DNA of 5,964 bases from assembly GCA_937996615.1 (NCBI GenBank), contig CALKVD010000010.1, positions 1-5,964 of the forward strand, read 5' to 3'. Source of the stretch: an uncultured Rickettsiales bacterium. Its GTDB lineage: Bacteria; Pseudomonadota; Alphaproteobacteria; Rickettsiales; Midichloriaceae. Below the pieces are notes generated by a model. It made no database searches. It worked only from the letters and a program-made list of their open reading frames with translations, and was not told the origin of the DNA. The position numbers and the translations under genes were made by a program. This document shows, piece after piece, positions 1 to 5,953 of this stretch (its first letter is position 1; each line of letters opens with the position of its first letter).

Positions 1-23
1 AATAGGACTTTAGCTTTTTTCAT
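1..23 (-). CDS. 5' end of an unidentified gene, partial
   Basis: On the minus strand an ATG at 23-21 opens a frame reading M-K-K-A-K-V-L before the window ends. A GAGA stretch lies 4 bases before the ATG, which is a better ribosome binding site than those of the upstream genes. The start lies 12 bases after the stop codon of the oxidoreductase gene, so it would be the fourth gene of the trpS transcription unit. Seven residues are too few to name a product. The call rests on the start codon, the spacing and the GAGA motif, and a chance ATG is still possible. Confidence 0.4.
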
Positions 24-35
24 TTTTCTCAAAAC

Positions 36-1109
36 TTAATTATTACATGTAAGTACAATCTTACCAATATGAGAATTGCTTTGCATTTTTGCTAATGCTT
101 TTGCTGCGTCTTTGAAATCATATACACTATCGATGATTGGTGTGATTGATCCGTTTAGCCAAAGTGGTAGTAAGTATTGACGAATATTTTCAATAATTAA
201 ACCTTTGGTTACAAGAGATTTATTGCGTAAAGTTGAGCCATAGATAGAAAGGTTACGATGCAAAATTTTTGCCATAGATATTGATCCTTGGCTGCCACCC
301 ATATAGCCTATGCTGATTAGTTTGCCACCATTCTGCAAAGCTTCAAGATTCTGTTCTAAATATGAGCCTCCTAATATATCTAGAATCATTTCTGCTCCAC
401 CAATTTTTTTTGCTAATGATGAAAAATCTTCATCACAGGTAATTGGATATATCTTTGCTTTAAGCTGAGATTGAGTTTCATCAAATTGCTTTTTGTTTTT
501 CAAGAGTTCGGTAATTTTTTCGTACCATTGATTTAATTTGTTAGCATCACGTGAAGTTGCTATTATATTATAGCCTAACAATAAACCATATTGCACTGCG
601 ATCGACCCAATTCCGCTAGTTGCGCCATGTATAATTAAAAGATTATTTGTTTTTTTTCTAAGTTCAGGCAATTCTTCATTTTGATTTTGTAATAAACTCA
701 ACTGTCCAATCATGCTGAAATTTAGCCACACGGTTGCAAATGCTTCAACAACAGAAGCTGCTTGGATGAATCCTTGGATTTTAGAAGAGCTGTTAACGAT
801 TTGATCTGGTATATCTAAAACACAATTTTCTGGTGCCATAACTAGTTCGCTATATCCACCGCTAGTTAATAAAGCGCAAACACTTTTGCCATTGTCGAGT
901 CTGATGCCGGCAACCTCCAACCCTGGGATATTGCTATCATCTGGTGAGTCATAATTTCCTTTTAGCTGTATTATATCAGCTCTGTTGCATCCAATTGCTT
1001 TCACTTGTATTGGTATCATTTTTGTGTCTGTCGAATTAGATGAAAACAAATTTAGTTGTCCCTCTGACATAACTAAATTATTATTAATTATTTGGTAATA
1101 TCTAGTCAT
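36..1109 (-). CDS. Zinc-free MDR quinone oxidoreductase, PIG3/QOR-like
   Basis: This is probably an NAD(P)H-dependent quinone (or other alpha,beta-unsaturated carbonyl) reductase of the medium-chain dehydrogenase/reductase superfamily, expected to be cytosolic. The N-terminal GroES-like domain carries the QOR signature C-N-R-A-D at 41-45 and P-G-L-E-V-A-G at 62-68. The Rossmann domain has the glycine motif G-A-T-S-G-I-G at 162-168, followed by S-R at 186-187 after the second strand, where NADPH-binding members often have a charged or polar pair. The C-terminal half has the PIG3-type motifs D-I-L-G-G at 244-248, G-S-T-L-R at 291-295 and H-I-G-K-I-V-L at 347-353. The cysteine and histidine ligands of zinc-dependent members are absent. 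The protein has 357 residues against about 325 for the family. The excess fits two insertions, one of about 15 residues before the Rossmann strand (around 138-153) and one of about 18 residues after it (around 197-215). The start lies 9 bases after the preceding gene and has no clear Shine-Dalgarno sequence. The family is secure; the substrate is not known. Confidence 0.87.
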   Translation of the reverse strand: MTRYYQIINNNLVMSEGQLNLFSSNSTDTKMIPIQVKAIGCNRADIIQLKGNYDSPDDSNIPGLEVAGIRLDNGKSVCALLTSGGYSELVMAPENCVLDIPDQIVNSSSKIQGFIQAASVVEAFATVWLNFSMIGQLSLLQNQNEELPELRKKTNNLLIIHGATSGIGSIAVQYGLLLGYNIIATSRDANKLNQWYEKITELLKNKKQFDETQSQLKAKIYPITCDEDFSSLAKKIGGAEMILDILGGSYLEQNLEALQNGGKLISIGYMGGSQGSISMAKILHRNLSIYGSTLRNKSLVTKGLIIENIRQYLLPLWLNGSITPIIDSVYDFKDAAKALAKMQSNSHIGKIVLTCNN

Positions 1110-1118
1110 TATGTTGAT

Positions 1119-1787
1119 TTATTTGGGATTGATTTCTAGAATTGTTGGATCATCTTGTGAATATAAATATAATAATTTGCCACGTAATTTTTGAATTAAT
1201 TCAATCGCTAAAATTTCTAAAACACTTTCCTGATTATGCAGATAGCTATACGAAGCTGAAGAGACCTGGAAGCTATTATACGCTATCAAATTACCTCTTG
1301 ATAGATATAGTTTGTTCGAAGGTAAGGTTACTCTTTCATTTATATCCTCTTTCTGCAGCTCGTAGTTGAGATTAATTTTAACCCTCTGTCTTGCTCCTGA
1401 AAAATCTTCGTTTATCATATTAGAACTTAGGGAATAATCATAAATCAGATCTAAGGTTACGGGGTTCAGTTTAACGTTGTTGCAATCAATTTCTGCTGCG
1501 ATTTCTTTTAATTCATCAAGCATTTTTTGGGTATTATGGTTAAAAATAAAAGTGAGTTTGCTTACATTGCTTTTATAAAAAGCCAATGATGCCTTTGATT
1601 TGATTTTGCCTAATTTTAGAGCAGCAAAATTGCACCATCCAATGGGTTTTATTTTTTGCTCTAAATTTTTAATTTCGCCGTTGGTAGTACTATGATTAAA
1701 TTTTCTTGCACTAATGTCAGTACAACCTAAAAATGGTACCATCAAGATGATTACTATGAAATATTTTATATTTATATAAGTATGCAT
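1119..1787 (-). CDS. Putative lipoprotein, LptE-like (LPS transport to the outer membrane)
   Basis: The N-terminus is a lipoprotein signal peptide: a hydrophobic stretch at about 8-19 and a lipobox ending in F-L-G-C, with Cys22 as the acylated residue. The second half, about 107-208, follows the pattern of alphaproteobacterial LptE. It has alternating strands (Y-D-Y-S-L; R-Q-R-V-K-I-N-L-N-Y-E-L), then a strand reading G-N-L-I-A-Y-N-S-F followed by S-S-A-S-Y-S, and a long final helix rich in Leu, Ile and Glu that ends L-R-G-K-L-L-Y-L-Y. LptE is the outer-membrane lipoprotein that plugs LptD and helps insert lipopolysaccharide. Two points weaken the call: the G-F-x-P-L-Y type motif usual soon after the lipidated Cys is missing, and the segment at 23-90 is not recognisable. 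At 222 residues it is somewhat longer than most LptE proteins. In many alphaproteobacteria lptE follows leuS; here it follows trpS by 67 bases. A generic outer-membrane lipoprotein is the alternative. Confidence 0.5.
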   Translation of the reverse strand: MHTYINIKYFIVIILMVPFLGCTDISARKFNHSTTNGEIKNLEQKIKPIGWCNFAALKLGKIKSKASLAFYKSNVSKLTFIFNHNTQKMLDELKEIAAEIDCNNVKLNPVTLDLIYDYSLSSNMINEDFSGARQRVKINLNYELQKEDINERVTLPSNKLYLSRGNLIAYNSFQVSSASYSYLHNQESVLEILAIELIQKLRGKLLYLYSQDDPTILEINPK

Positions 1788-1854
1788 ATTAAAATTCTTA
1801 GTTGGCGAATATTTATTGTTGCAGATGTGTTTATCGGGTTTATATTACGTTAAT

Positions 1855-2847
1855 TTATATTATTTTGAGTCCAAGCATATTTTTCACCTGTTCTATTGTG
1901 ATTTCAGCAATTTTCTCAGCTTTTTTTGCTCCTTCTATGAGAGTTTTTTTTAAGCAAGCTTCATCAGCTAAAATCTCGGTTGCTAATTTGGAAATAGGAA
2001 TTAATTGGGCAATCAAAGCATCTATAAGCAGCTCTTTGAATTTGCTAATTTGCAAACCTTGCAAGCTGTTAATGATTTGCTCTTGACTGGTGCCAGTTAA
2101 GGAACAATAGATGTTTATTAAGTTGCTTATTTCCGGTCTGTTTTCTAAATCATAATAAATTTCTGTGATTGAATCAGTTTTAGCTTTGCGGATTTTGGCA
2201 GCGATCATATCAGCACTGTCGGTTAGATTGATTCTTGCTGTGTCAACTGGATCTGATTTGCTCATCTTTTTAGTGCCATCGCGTAGACTCATGATTCTGG
2301 AACTTAATTTTGGTATAATAGGATTTGGTAAAGCAAAATATTCTTTGGTTACTTGCCTATTGAATGATGCAGCTATGTCTCTAACTAATTCTAGGTGTTG
2401 TTTTTGATCATCACCAACTGGCACGTGAGTTGCATGATAAAGTAAAATATCGGCCGCCATCAACACAGGATAAGCATATAGCCCAAAGCCTGCAGATCCC
2501 GATTTATTCCCAGCTTTTTCTTTAAACTGCGTCATTCTATTTAACCAGCCAACCTGTGTCGTACATCCCAGAATCCAAGATAGTTCGCTATGTTGATGGA
2601 TCATTGATTGCTGGAATATAATTGATTTTTTTGGATCTATTCCACAAGCTAGATAGTAAGCCAGATTTCGTTTGATATTTTGCTGCAGCTCAATCGGATC
2701 ATTTGGTACTGTAATAGCATGTAGATCAACCAAGCAAAATAAGCATTCGTGATTTTCTTGCATCATCACCCAATTTTTCATCGCGCCCAGGTAATTACCC
2801 AAAGTCAGTTTGCCAGTAGGTTGGATTCCGGAAAAAGCTCGATTCAT
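1855..2847 (-). CDS. trpS: Tryptophanyl-tRNA synthetase
   Basis: TrpRS is a cytosolic homodimeric class Ic enzyme that charges tRNA-Trp with tryptophan using ATP. The protein has 330 residues, the usual bacterial length, and is complete. It opens with S-G-I-Q-P-T-G at 6-12 and the HIGH-equivalent T-L-G-N at 15-18, and carries K-M-S-K-S at 194-198. Family landmarks in between include M-T-Q-F-K-E-K at 105-111, A-A-D-I-L-L-Y at 131-137 (the Asp at 133 sits in the tryptophan pocket region) and V-G-D-D-Q-K-Q-H at 144-151. The C-terminal part, with G-A-K-K-A at 306-310, is the normal helical tRNA-binding region. The start is fixed by the conserved N-terminus, although there is no recognisable Shine-Dalgarno sequence before it. 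It is the first gene of the minus-strand unit and diverges from the rimP-like/nusA unit. Nothing suggests truncation or loss of function. Confidence 0.98.
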   Translation of the reverse strand: MNRAFSGIQPTGKLTLGNYLGAMKNWVMMQENHECLFCLVDLHAITVPNDPIELQQNIKRNLAYYLACGIDPKKSIIFQQSMIHQHSELSWILGCTTQVGWLNRMTQFKEKAGNKSGSAGFGLYAYPVLMAADILLYHATHVPVGDDQKQHLELVRDIAASFNRQVTKEYFALPNPIIPKLSSRIMSLRDGTKKMSKSDPVDTARINLTDSADMIAAKIRKAKTDSITEIYYDLENRPEISNLINIYCSLTGTSQEQIINSLQGLQISKFKELLIDALIAQLIPISKLATEILADEACLKKTLIEGAKKAEKIAEITIEQVKNMLGLKII

Positions 2848-3050
2848 AGAATTAATATTTTTTGTTAAATTATTTTGTCGATTAAAACTTTTAAAATACT
2901 TTTACTTTAATTATTTTTTAGTAGCAAAATACTATCAGCCAATCATTAGTATTGCAAGAAATTTCCTAAGCAAAACAGTGGCCTCGATTAATTTGCTATT
3001 AACCTTAATAGATTATTAACAATTTATATTGTACTAATGCAATATTTTTA
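2848..3050. promoter_or_regulatory. Divergent intergenic region
   Basis: This 203-base gap separates trpS (minus) from the rimP-like gene (plus), so promoters for both units are expected here. It is very AT-rich, and I could not find a -35/-10 pair with good spacing on either strand. Weak plus-strand candidates are TATATT at 3025-3030 and TTAACA at 3016-3021. A short inverted repeat (TAGTA/TACTA) lies at 2919-2934. A frame open on the plus strand to 3019 has no recognisable protein content. The clearest structure is the palindrome at 3037-3056, listed separately. Confidence 0.45.
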
Positions 3051-3056
3051 TTGCAT
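3037..3056 (+). promoter_or_regulatory. Perfect 8-bp hairpin over the putative start of the rimP-like gene
   Basis: ATGCAATA at 3037-3044 and its exact reverse complement TATTGCAT at 3049-3056 flank a TTTT loop. The nominal TTG start codon (3051-3053) lies in the right arm. In mRNA this would hide that start; in DNA it could be a dimeric repressor site. No T-run directly follows the right arm, so it is not a plus-strand intrinsic terminator. Such a palindrome can also arise by chance in AT-rich DNA. Confidence 0.45.
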
Positions 3057-4001
3057 ATATTAAAAATACGTGTTTTAGTTAAGCGTAACGCATGTTTAAA
3101 ATTTAACAAAGCTAAATTGCAAATTCAACGTAATAAGGTTGATATTTCTGCGACAGGAAGTCTTAAAAAATCCTTGTCTAATTTTTATAATACAGAAATA
3201 AGAATTGTGGTTGATGATAAAACTATTCAATCAAAAATCACCTTTGGATTAGAGACATTTCTGAGTGACACTGAACTCCATAATCAATTAGATAAATTTA
3301 ATGATTTAATTAGTAGCTGCACTACAAATAAGGACAGTAGTTGTAATATGTTGATTAAAATCCAATCTGTTAAAAAAATTTTAAAACTTTTAGCACCAAT
3401 TGTTAAATATTCTGGGGTTAGTGTCAAAATTGATTTAAAGAAAGAAGTTAAAAATATGCGAAAAATAGAGGGGCAAATAGTTAAAATCAATGATAATTTA
3501 ATAGTTTTAATCCAAAAAAATTCAACAAAAGTCATAGTAGACTTATCTAATATTAACAATATTTTTATCAAAAGTAACATGGAAAAATCTGGAGGTATGT
3601 CAAATTCGGCAAAGCCAATTCAAAGAACGATAGGGAAGGGTAATAGATCAAATCACTTTAGACCTAATCTTGAGGCAACAATAAATAAATCAGAGTCTGA
3701 AAAACAAAAATCTGGGATTTCTAAACTTCCACATACTGAAGAGATGGCTCATGATGTAATTAAACTAAAATCTAAGCCTATGGTTGGTCGCAAACGGGGT
3801 AATGCATTGCAATTAATGGAAAAAGCCAAGAATAAAAAGAATTTAAAGCTAGCAGAAGAAAAATTTAGTTATGAGACTTCCAACCATAGTAATCTTATGG
3901 TAATATCTGGCCAAGGTGCTTCTGAATCAAGAAAGCATATTAATATTAGAGCATTACGGCGTCGTAGATTATTGCAGAAGGAGCTTGTAAATAAATCATA
4001 A
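3051..4001 (+). CDS. Divergent RimP-like protein with basic C-terminal extension
   Basis: The gene sits directly upstream of nusA, where bacteria normally carry rimP, the 30S ribosome maturation factor. Residues 112-173 resemble the RimP C-terminal Sm-like barrel: Y-S-G-V-S-V-K-I-D-L at 120-129 matches the usual G-x-x-V-x-I-x-L strand, followed by K-I-E-G-Q-I-V-K-I at 138-146 and a final strand V-I-V-D-L-S-N-I at 161-168. The segment I-R-I-V-V-D-D at 50-56 could be the N-domain strand usually reading L-R-I-Y-I-D. The hallmark S-S-P-G-(L/I)-(D/E)-R-P-L is not preserved; the equivalent stretch, about 101-112, reads L-I-K-I-Q-S-V-K-K-I-L-K. After 173 comes an unrecognised, Lys/Arg-rich and probably disordered tail of about 140 residues containing R-R-R-R at 303-306. 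RimP proteins are usually 150-200 residues, so 316 is long. The frame begins after a TAG at 3009-3011. It has no nearby ATG and no Shine-Dalgarno sequence, so TTG at 3051 or 3117, or a rarer start, must serve. A frame this long in AT-rich DNA argues for a real gene. RimP identity is an inference from position and fold pattern. Confidence 0.5.
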   Translation: MHILKIRVLVKRNACLKFNKAKLQIQRNKVDISATGSLKKSLSNFYNTEIRIVVDDKTIQSKITFGLETFLSDTELHNQLDKFNDLISSCTTNKDSSCNMLIKIQSVKKILKLLAPIVKYSGVSVKIDLKKEVKNMRKIEGQIVKINDNLIVLIQKNSTKVIVDLSNINNIFIKSNMEKSGGMSNSAKPIQRTIGKGNRSNHFRPNLEATINKSESEKQKSGISKLPHTEEMAHDVIKLKSKPMVGRKRGNALQLMEKAKNKKNLKLAEEKFSYETSNHSNLMVISGQGASESRKHINIRALRRRRLLQKELVNKS

Positions 4002-4056
4002 TAATTGTAATGATAGATTCGTATATCACTAAATTAATTTATTTTATAGAATTAAG

Positions 4057-5718
4057 ATGGCTTTAGCTAGTAGTTTTGATGGAGTAGAGATTTTGCAAAT
4101 TGCTGAATCTGTAGCTCGTGAAAAGTCAATCAGTCGCGAATCTATATTGATCGCACTTGAAGATACGATAAAAAATATCGCTAAGAGACAATATGGTAAC
4201 AATAATTCTCTTAAAGTTCATATAGACAGACGTCTGGGCGAAATTAAAGTTTATAATGAACTCAATGTTGTTGATGATGAAGAAATCAATGAGCAAGATG
4301 ATATTTCTGAGACAAATGAGAAGCAACGGATTGTTGGGGTTATCAGTGTGACGGAAGCTCAGAAATATGATCCTGGGGCGGTAGCTGGTGATTGCATCAG
4401 AGAGCAATTACCTCCATTACATTTTGATAGAGTCTCAGCTCAAGCAGCAAAAACTATGATACTAAGCAAAGTTAGAGAAATAGAGTTGATCAAACAAAGT
4501 GAAGAATATAAAGACCGTATTGGTGAAATTGTTAGCGGAGTTGTTGAAGATATGGATAGGGGTAATATCACTGTCCGTCTCGGCAGTGGTGAAGCTTGTA
4601 TAGAAAGACAACATCTTTTACGTTCAGACCACTTTAAAAAAGGAGACAGAATCAGAGCATGCTTAATAGATATAAAACAGGACATAAAGGGTCCGCAGCT
4701 TGTTTTGTCTCGGACTGATGATCAGTTTCTCGCTCAGCTTCTCGCTCTAGAAGTTCCGGAAATTTATAACAAAGTTATCGAAATAATCAAAGTTGTTCGT
4801 GATCCAGGTTCTCGAGCTAAAGTTGCTGTCTATTCTTCAGATACTTCAATCGATCCTATAGGTTCATGTATCGGTGTTAAAGGTTCTAGAATCAAGTCTA
4901 TTATTAATGAACTGGGGGGTGAAAAAGTCGACGTTGTTCAATGGTCAAATGATTGTGTCCAAGCGACAATCAATGCATTATATCCGGTACAAGTTCAAAA
5001 AATCTTTCTTGATGAAGACGAGCATAAAATCGAGGTAGTAGTTAACGATGCCAATCTTAGTATTGCAATAGGGAGAAGGGGGCAGAACGTAAAATTGATC
5101 TCTAAACTAATTGGGTGGGGTATAACTATAGTTGCTGAAAGTGTAGAAGCAGTAAAGCGTAATGAAGAATTTGGTAAGTTAACAAAATTTTTTGTTGCTG
5201 CTCTTGATATCGAAGAGTTACTAGCGCAGCTTTTGATATCCGAAGGGTATGATAGTGTCCTTTCTCTCGCAAATGCTAATGTGAATAGCATGGCTTCAAT
5301 TGAGGGTTTTGATGAAGAAGTTGCTAATGAATTAATCTCAAGGGCACGTGAATATTCTGAGCTGCATTCAACTAACGGCGATATTGCTGATGGTAAAGCT
5401 GAAGTTGAAACATCAGCTTCAAAATCTTTGCTGGATTTTGCTTCTTCCTCTGGTGCGATTTTTAAAGCTTTGATGATGGCTGGAGTTAAAACTCAAAAAG
5501 ATTTAGCAGATTTAGCTACTGATGAACTGATTGCTATTTTGGATGATTTTGACGTTGCGATAGAACATGCTAATGCTGCTAAGATAATTGAGCGAGCAAG
5601 GCAAGCTGTTTATTTTGGACTTTCTCCTAGCAGTGATTCTAAAAATAATGCTGAAAAAGATGAAAAAGCTAATGCGGAAAAAGCTAATTTGTTTTTACAT
5701 AACGATCGAAGATCATAA
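4057..5718 (+). CDS. nusA: Transcription termination/antitermination factor NusA
   Basis: NusA binds RNA polymerase and nascent RNA, promoting pausing, intrinsic termination and rRNA antitermination. The 553 residues contain the N-terminal polymerase-binding domain (about 8-135), an S1 domain (about 152-220, beginning I-G-E-I-V-S-G-V-V), KH1 with its G-V-K-G loop at 273-276 and KH2 with G-R-R-G at 339-342. Two helical repeat domains follow, at about 380-433 (containing L-L-I-S-E-G at 392-397 and S-I-E-G-F-D-E at 414-420) and 462-520. This C-terminal pair is typical of proteobacterial, including alphaproteobacterial, NusA. The last 30 or so residues are a low-complexity Ala/Glu/Lys/Asn tail encoded by short DNA repeats. 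The ATG is preceded by AAG only, so the ribosome binding site is weak. The gap from the rimP-like gene is 55 bases and the two are probably cotranscribed. The gene is intact. Confidence 0.98.
   Translation: MALASSFDGVEILQIAESVAREKSISRESILIALEDTIKNIAKRQYGNNNSLKVHIDRRLGEIKVYNELNVVDDEEINEQDDISETNEKQRIVGVISVTEAQKYDPGAVAGDCIREQLPPLHFDRVSAQAAKTMILSKVREIELIKQSEEYKDRIGEIVSGVVEDMDRGNITVRLGSGEACIERQHLLRSDHFKKGDRIRACLIDIKQDIKGPQLVLSRTDDQFLAQLLALEVPEIYNKVIEIIKVVRDPGSRAKVAVYSSDTSIDPIGSCIGVKGSRIKSIINELGGEKVDVVQWSNDCVQATINALYPVQVQKIFLDEDEHKIEVVVNDANLSIAIGRRGQNVKLISKLIGWGITIVAESVEAVKRNEEFGKLTKFFVAALDIEELLAQLLISEGYDSVLSLANANVNSMASIEGFDEEVANELISRAREYSELHSTNGDIADGKAEVETSASKSLLDFASSSGAIFKALMMAGVKTQKDLADLATDELIAILDDFDVAIEHANAAKIIERARQAVYFGLSPSSDSKNNAEKDEKANAEKANLFLHNDRRS
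5662..5688 (+). repeat. Short in-frame repeat in the nusA tail
   Basis: GAAAAAGCTAAT occurs at 5662-5673 and again at 5677-5688, a period of 15 bases (five codons). A related AATGCTGAAAAAG at 5647-5659 matches AATGCGGAAAAAG at 5671-5683 with one change. The repeats encode the Ala-Glu-Lys-rich end of NusA and probably arose by replication slippage. Confidence 0.7.
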
Positions 5719-5727
5719 GCTGAATAA

Positions 5728-5734
5728 TAGAAAA
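5728..5734. repeat. Left copy of the target-site duplication (TAGAAAA)
   Basis: This is an exact direct repeat of 5849-5855, flanking the palindromic element. An A-rich 7-mer is not rare here, but its exact contact with both inverted-repeat ends is what gives it meaning. Confidence 0.6.
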
Positions 5735-5848
5735 AGGGGCTGGCATCTGAGAATTAATATGTTAAGGTGTCAATATGTACGTAAAGCATTGTAAACTCAG
5801 CAAGAATAGGCGGTTAGAATTGATGAAATATTTTTGGTGTCAGCCCCT
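5735..5848. mobile_element. MITE-like palindromic element with 7-bp target duplication
   Basis: The ends AGGGGCTGGCATC (5735-5747) and GGTGTCAGCCCCT (5836-5848) are inverted repeats. All 13 positions pair as RNA, counting two G-U pairs, and 11 of 13 are complementary as DNA. TAGAAAA lies immediately outside on both sides (5728-5734 and 5849-5855), as expected for a target-site duplication. If the left end is set at 5736, the duplication becomes 8 bases. The interior encodes no recognisable protein; it contains CTGAG (5747-5751) complementary to CTCAG (5796-5800) and a possible hairpin at 5771-5792. It begins 16 bases after the nusA stop and no transposase is present, so it would be a non-autonomous element. 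I cannot name the insertion-sequence family. The alternative is a structured RNA or mRNA hairpin, which the flanking direct repeats make less likely. No second copy is in the window. Confidence 0.62.
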
Positions 5849-5855
5849 TAGAAAA
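5849..5855. repeat. Right copy of the target-site duplication (TAGAAAA)
   Basis: This is an exact direct repeat of 5728-5734, directly after the right inverted repeat of the palindromic element. The next base is also A, which allows the 8-base reading if the element starts at 5736. Confidence 0.6.
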
Positions 5856-5864
5856 AATAATGGC

Positions 5865-5895
5865 GCTTTTTTATAGTATCTTGGTTAAAAAAAGC
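5865..5895. repeat. GCTTTTTT/AAAAAAGC inverted repeat
   Basis: GCTTTTTT at 5865-5872 is exactly complementary to AAAAAAGC at 5888-5895, with a 15-base loop. The stem is almost all A-T and no T-run follows the right arm, so it is a poor intrinsic terminator for nusA. It encloses the -35 element of the promoter downstream and ends 8 bases before the -10 element, so any role as an operator or attenuation site is speculative. Confidence 0.4.
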
Positions 5896-5909
5896 TATAA
5901 TAATATAAT
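5881..5909 (+). promoter_or_regulatory. Sigma70-type promoter for the next gene (probably infB)
   Basis: TTGGTT at 5881-5886 serves as the -35 element (TTG conserved), followed by a 17-base spacer and a perfect TATAAT at 5904-5909. Transcription would begin near 5916, giving a leader of roughly 40 bases before the ATG at 5954. TATAAT-like words are common in AT-rich DNA, but the exact spacing and the position before a gene support it. Confidence 0.6.
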
Positions 5910-5953
5910 ATAGGGATAATTTGGGAGATTATTTTAGATAAATTTTTTTTTAA

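Noticed and set aside
1802..2407. Plus-strand reading frames opposite trpS, and minus-strand frames opposite nusA and the rimP-like gene
   Set aside because: They lie wholly antisense to well supported coding sequence, encode no recognisable domains and have composition expected from reverse reading of the real genes.
2919..2934. Terminator or operator from TAGTA/TACTA
   Set aside because: A 5-bp A/T-rich stem with no correctly placed T-run is expected by chance in this composition.
2810..3019. Small plus-strand gene or remnant of a rimP N-terminus
   Set aside because: The frame overlaps the 5' end of trpS antisense, has a Phe/Tyr/Leu-rich composition as expected of translated AT-rich spacer, and shows no match to the RimP N-domain.
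3051..3220. C-terminal fragment of DnaX fused to the rimP-like gene
   Set aside because: Residues 14-56 have a strand-strand-helix-strand rhythm loosely like the alphaproteobacterial DnaX C-terminus, but no diagnostic residue (for example the W-T-G motif) is present. The spacing fits a RimP N-domain equally well.
5734..5849. Structured RNA gene such as 5S rRNA, 4.5S/SRP RNA, tmRNA or 6S RNA
   Set aside because: The length and closed ends recall 5S or SRP RNA, and CTCAG resembles part of 5S. However, the conserved loops of 5S, the GGAAGCAGC core of SRP RNA and the T-arm and CCA end of tmRNA are all missing, while flanking direct repeats point to an insertion.
5735..5872. Intrinsic terminator of nusA
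   Set aside because: The strong stem is closed by its own ends over a loop of about 88 bases and is followed by an A-run, not a T-run. The later T6 at 5867-5872 follows only a weak A6/T6 pairing.
5719..5953. ylxR gene between nusA and infB
   Set aside because: No frame in this interval shows the YlxR pattern (a conserved Cys/Arg-rich start and G-R-G motif), and the interval is largely filled by the palindromic element.
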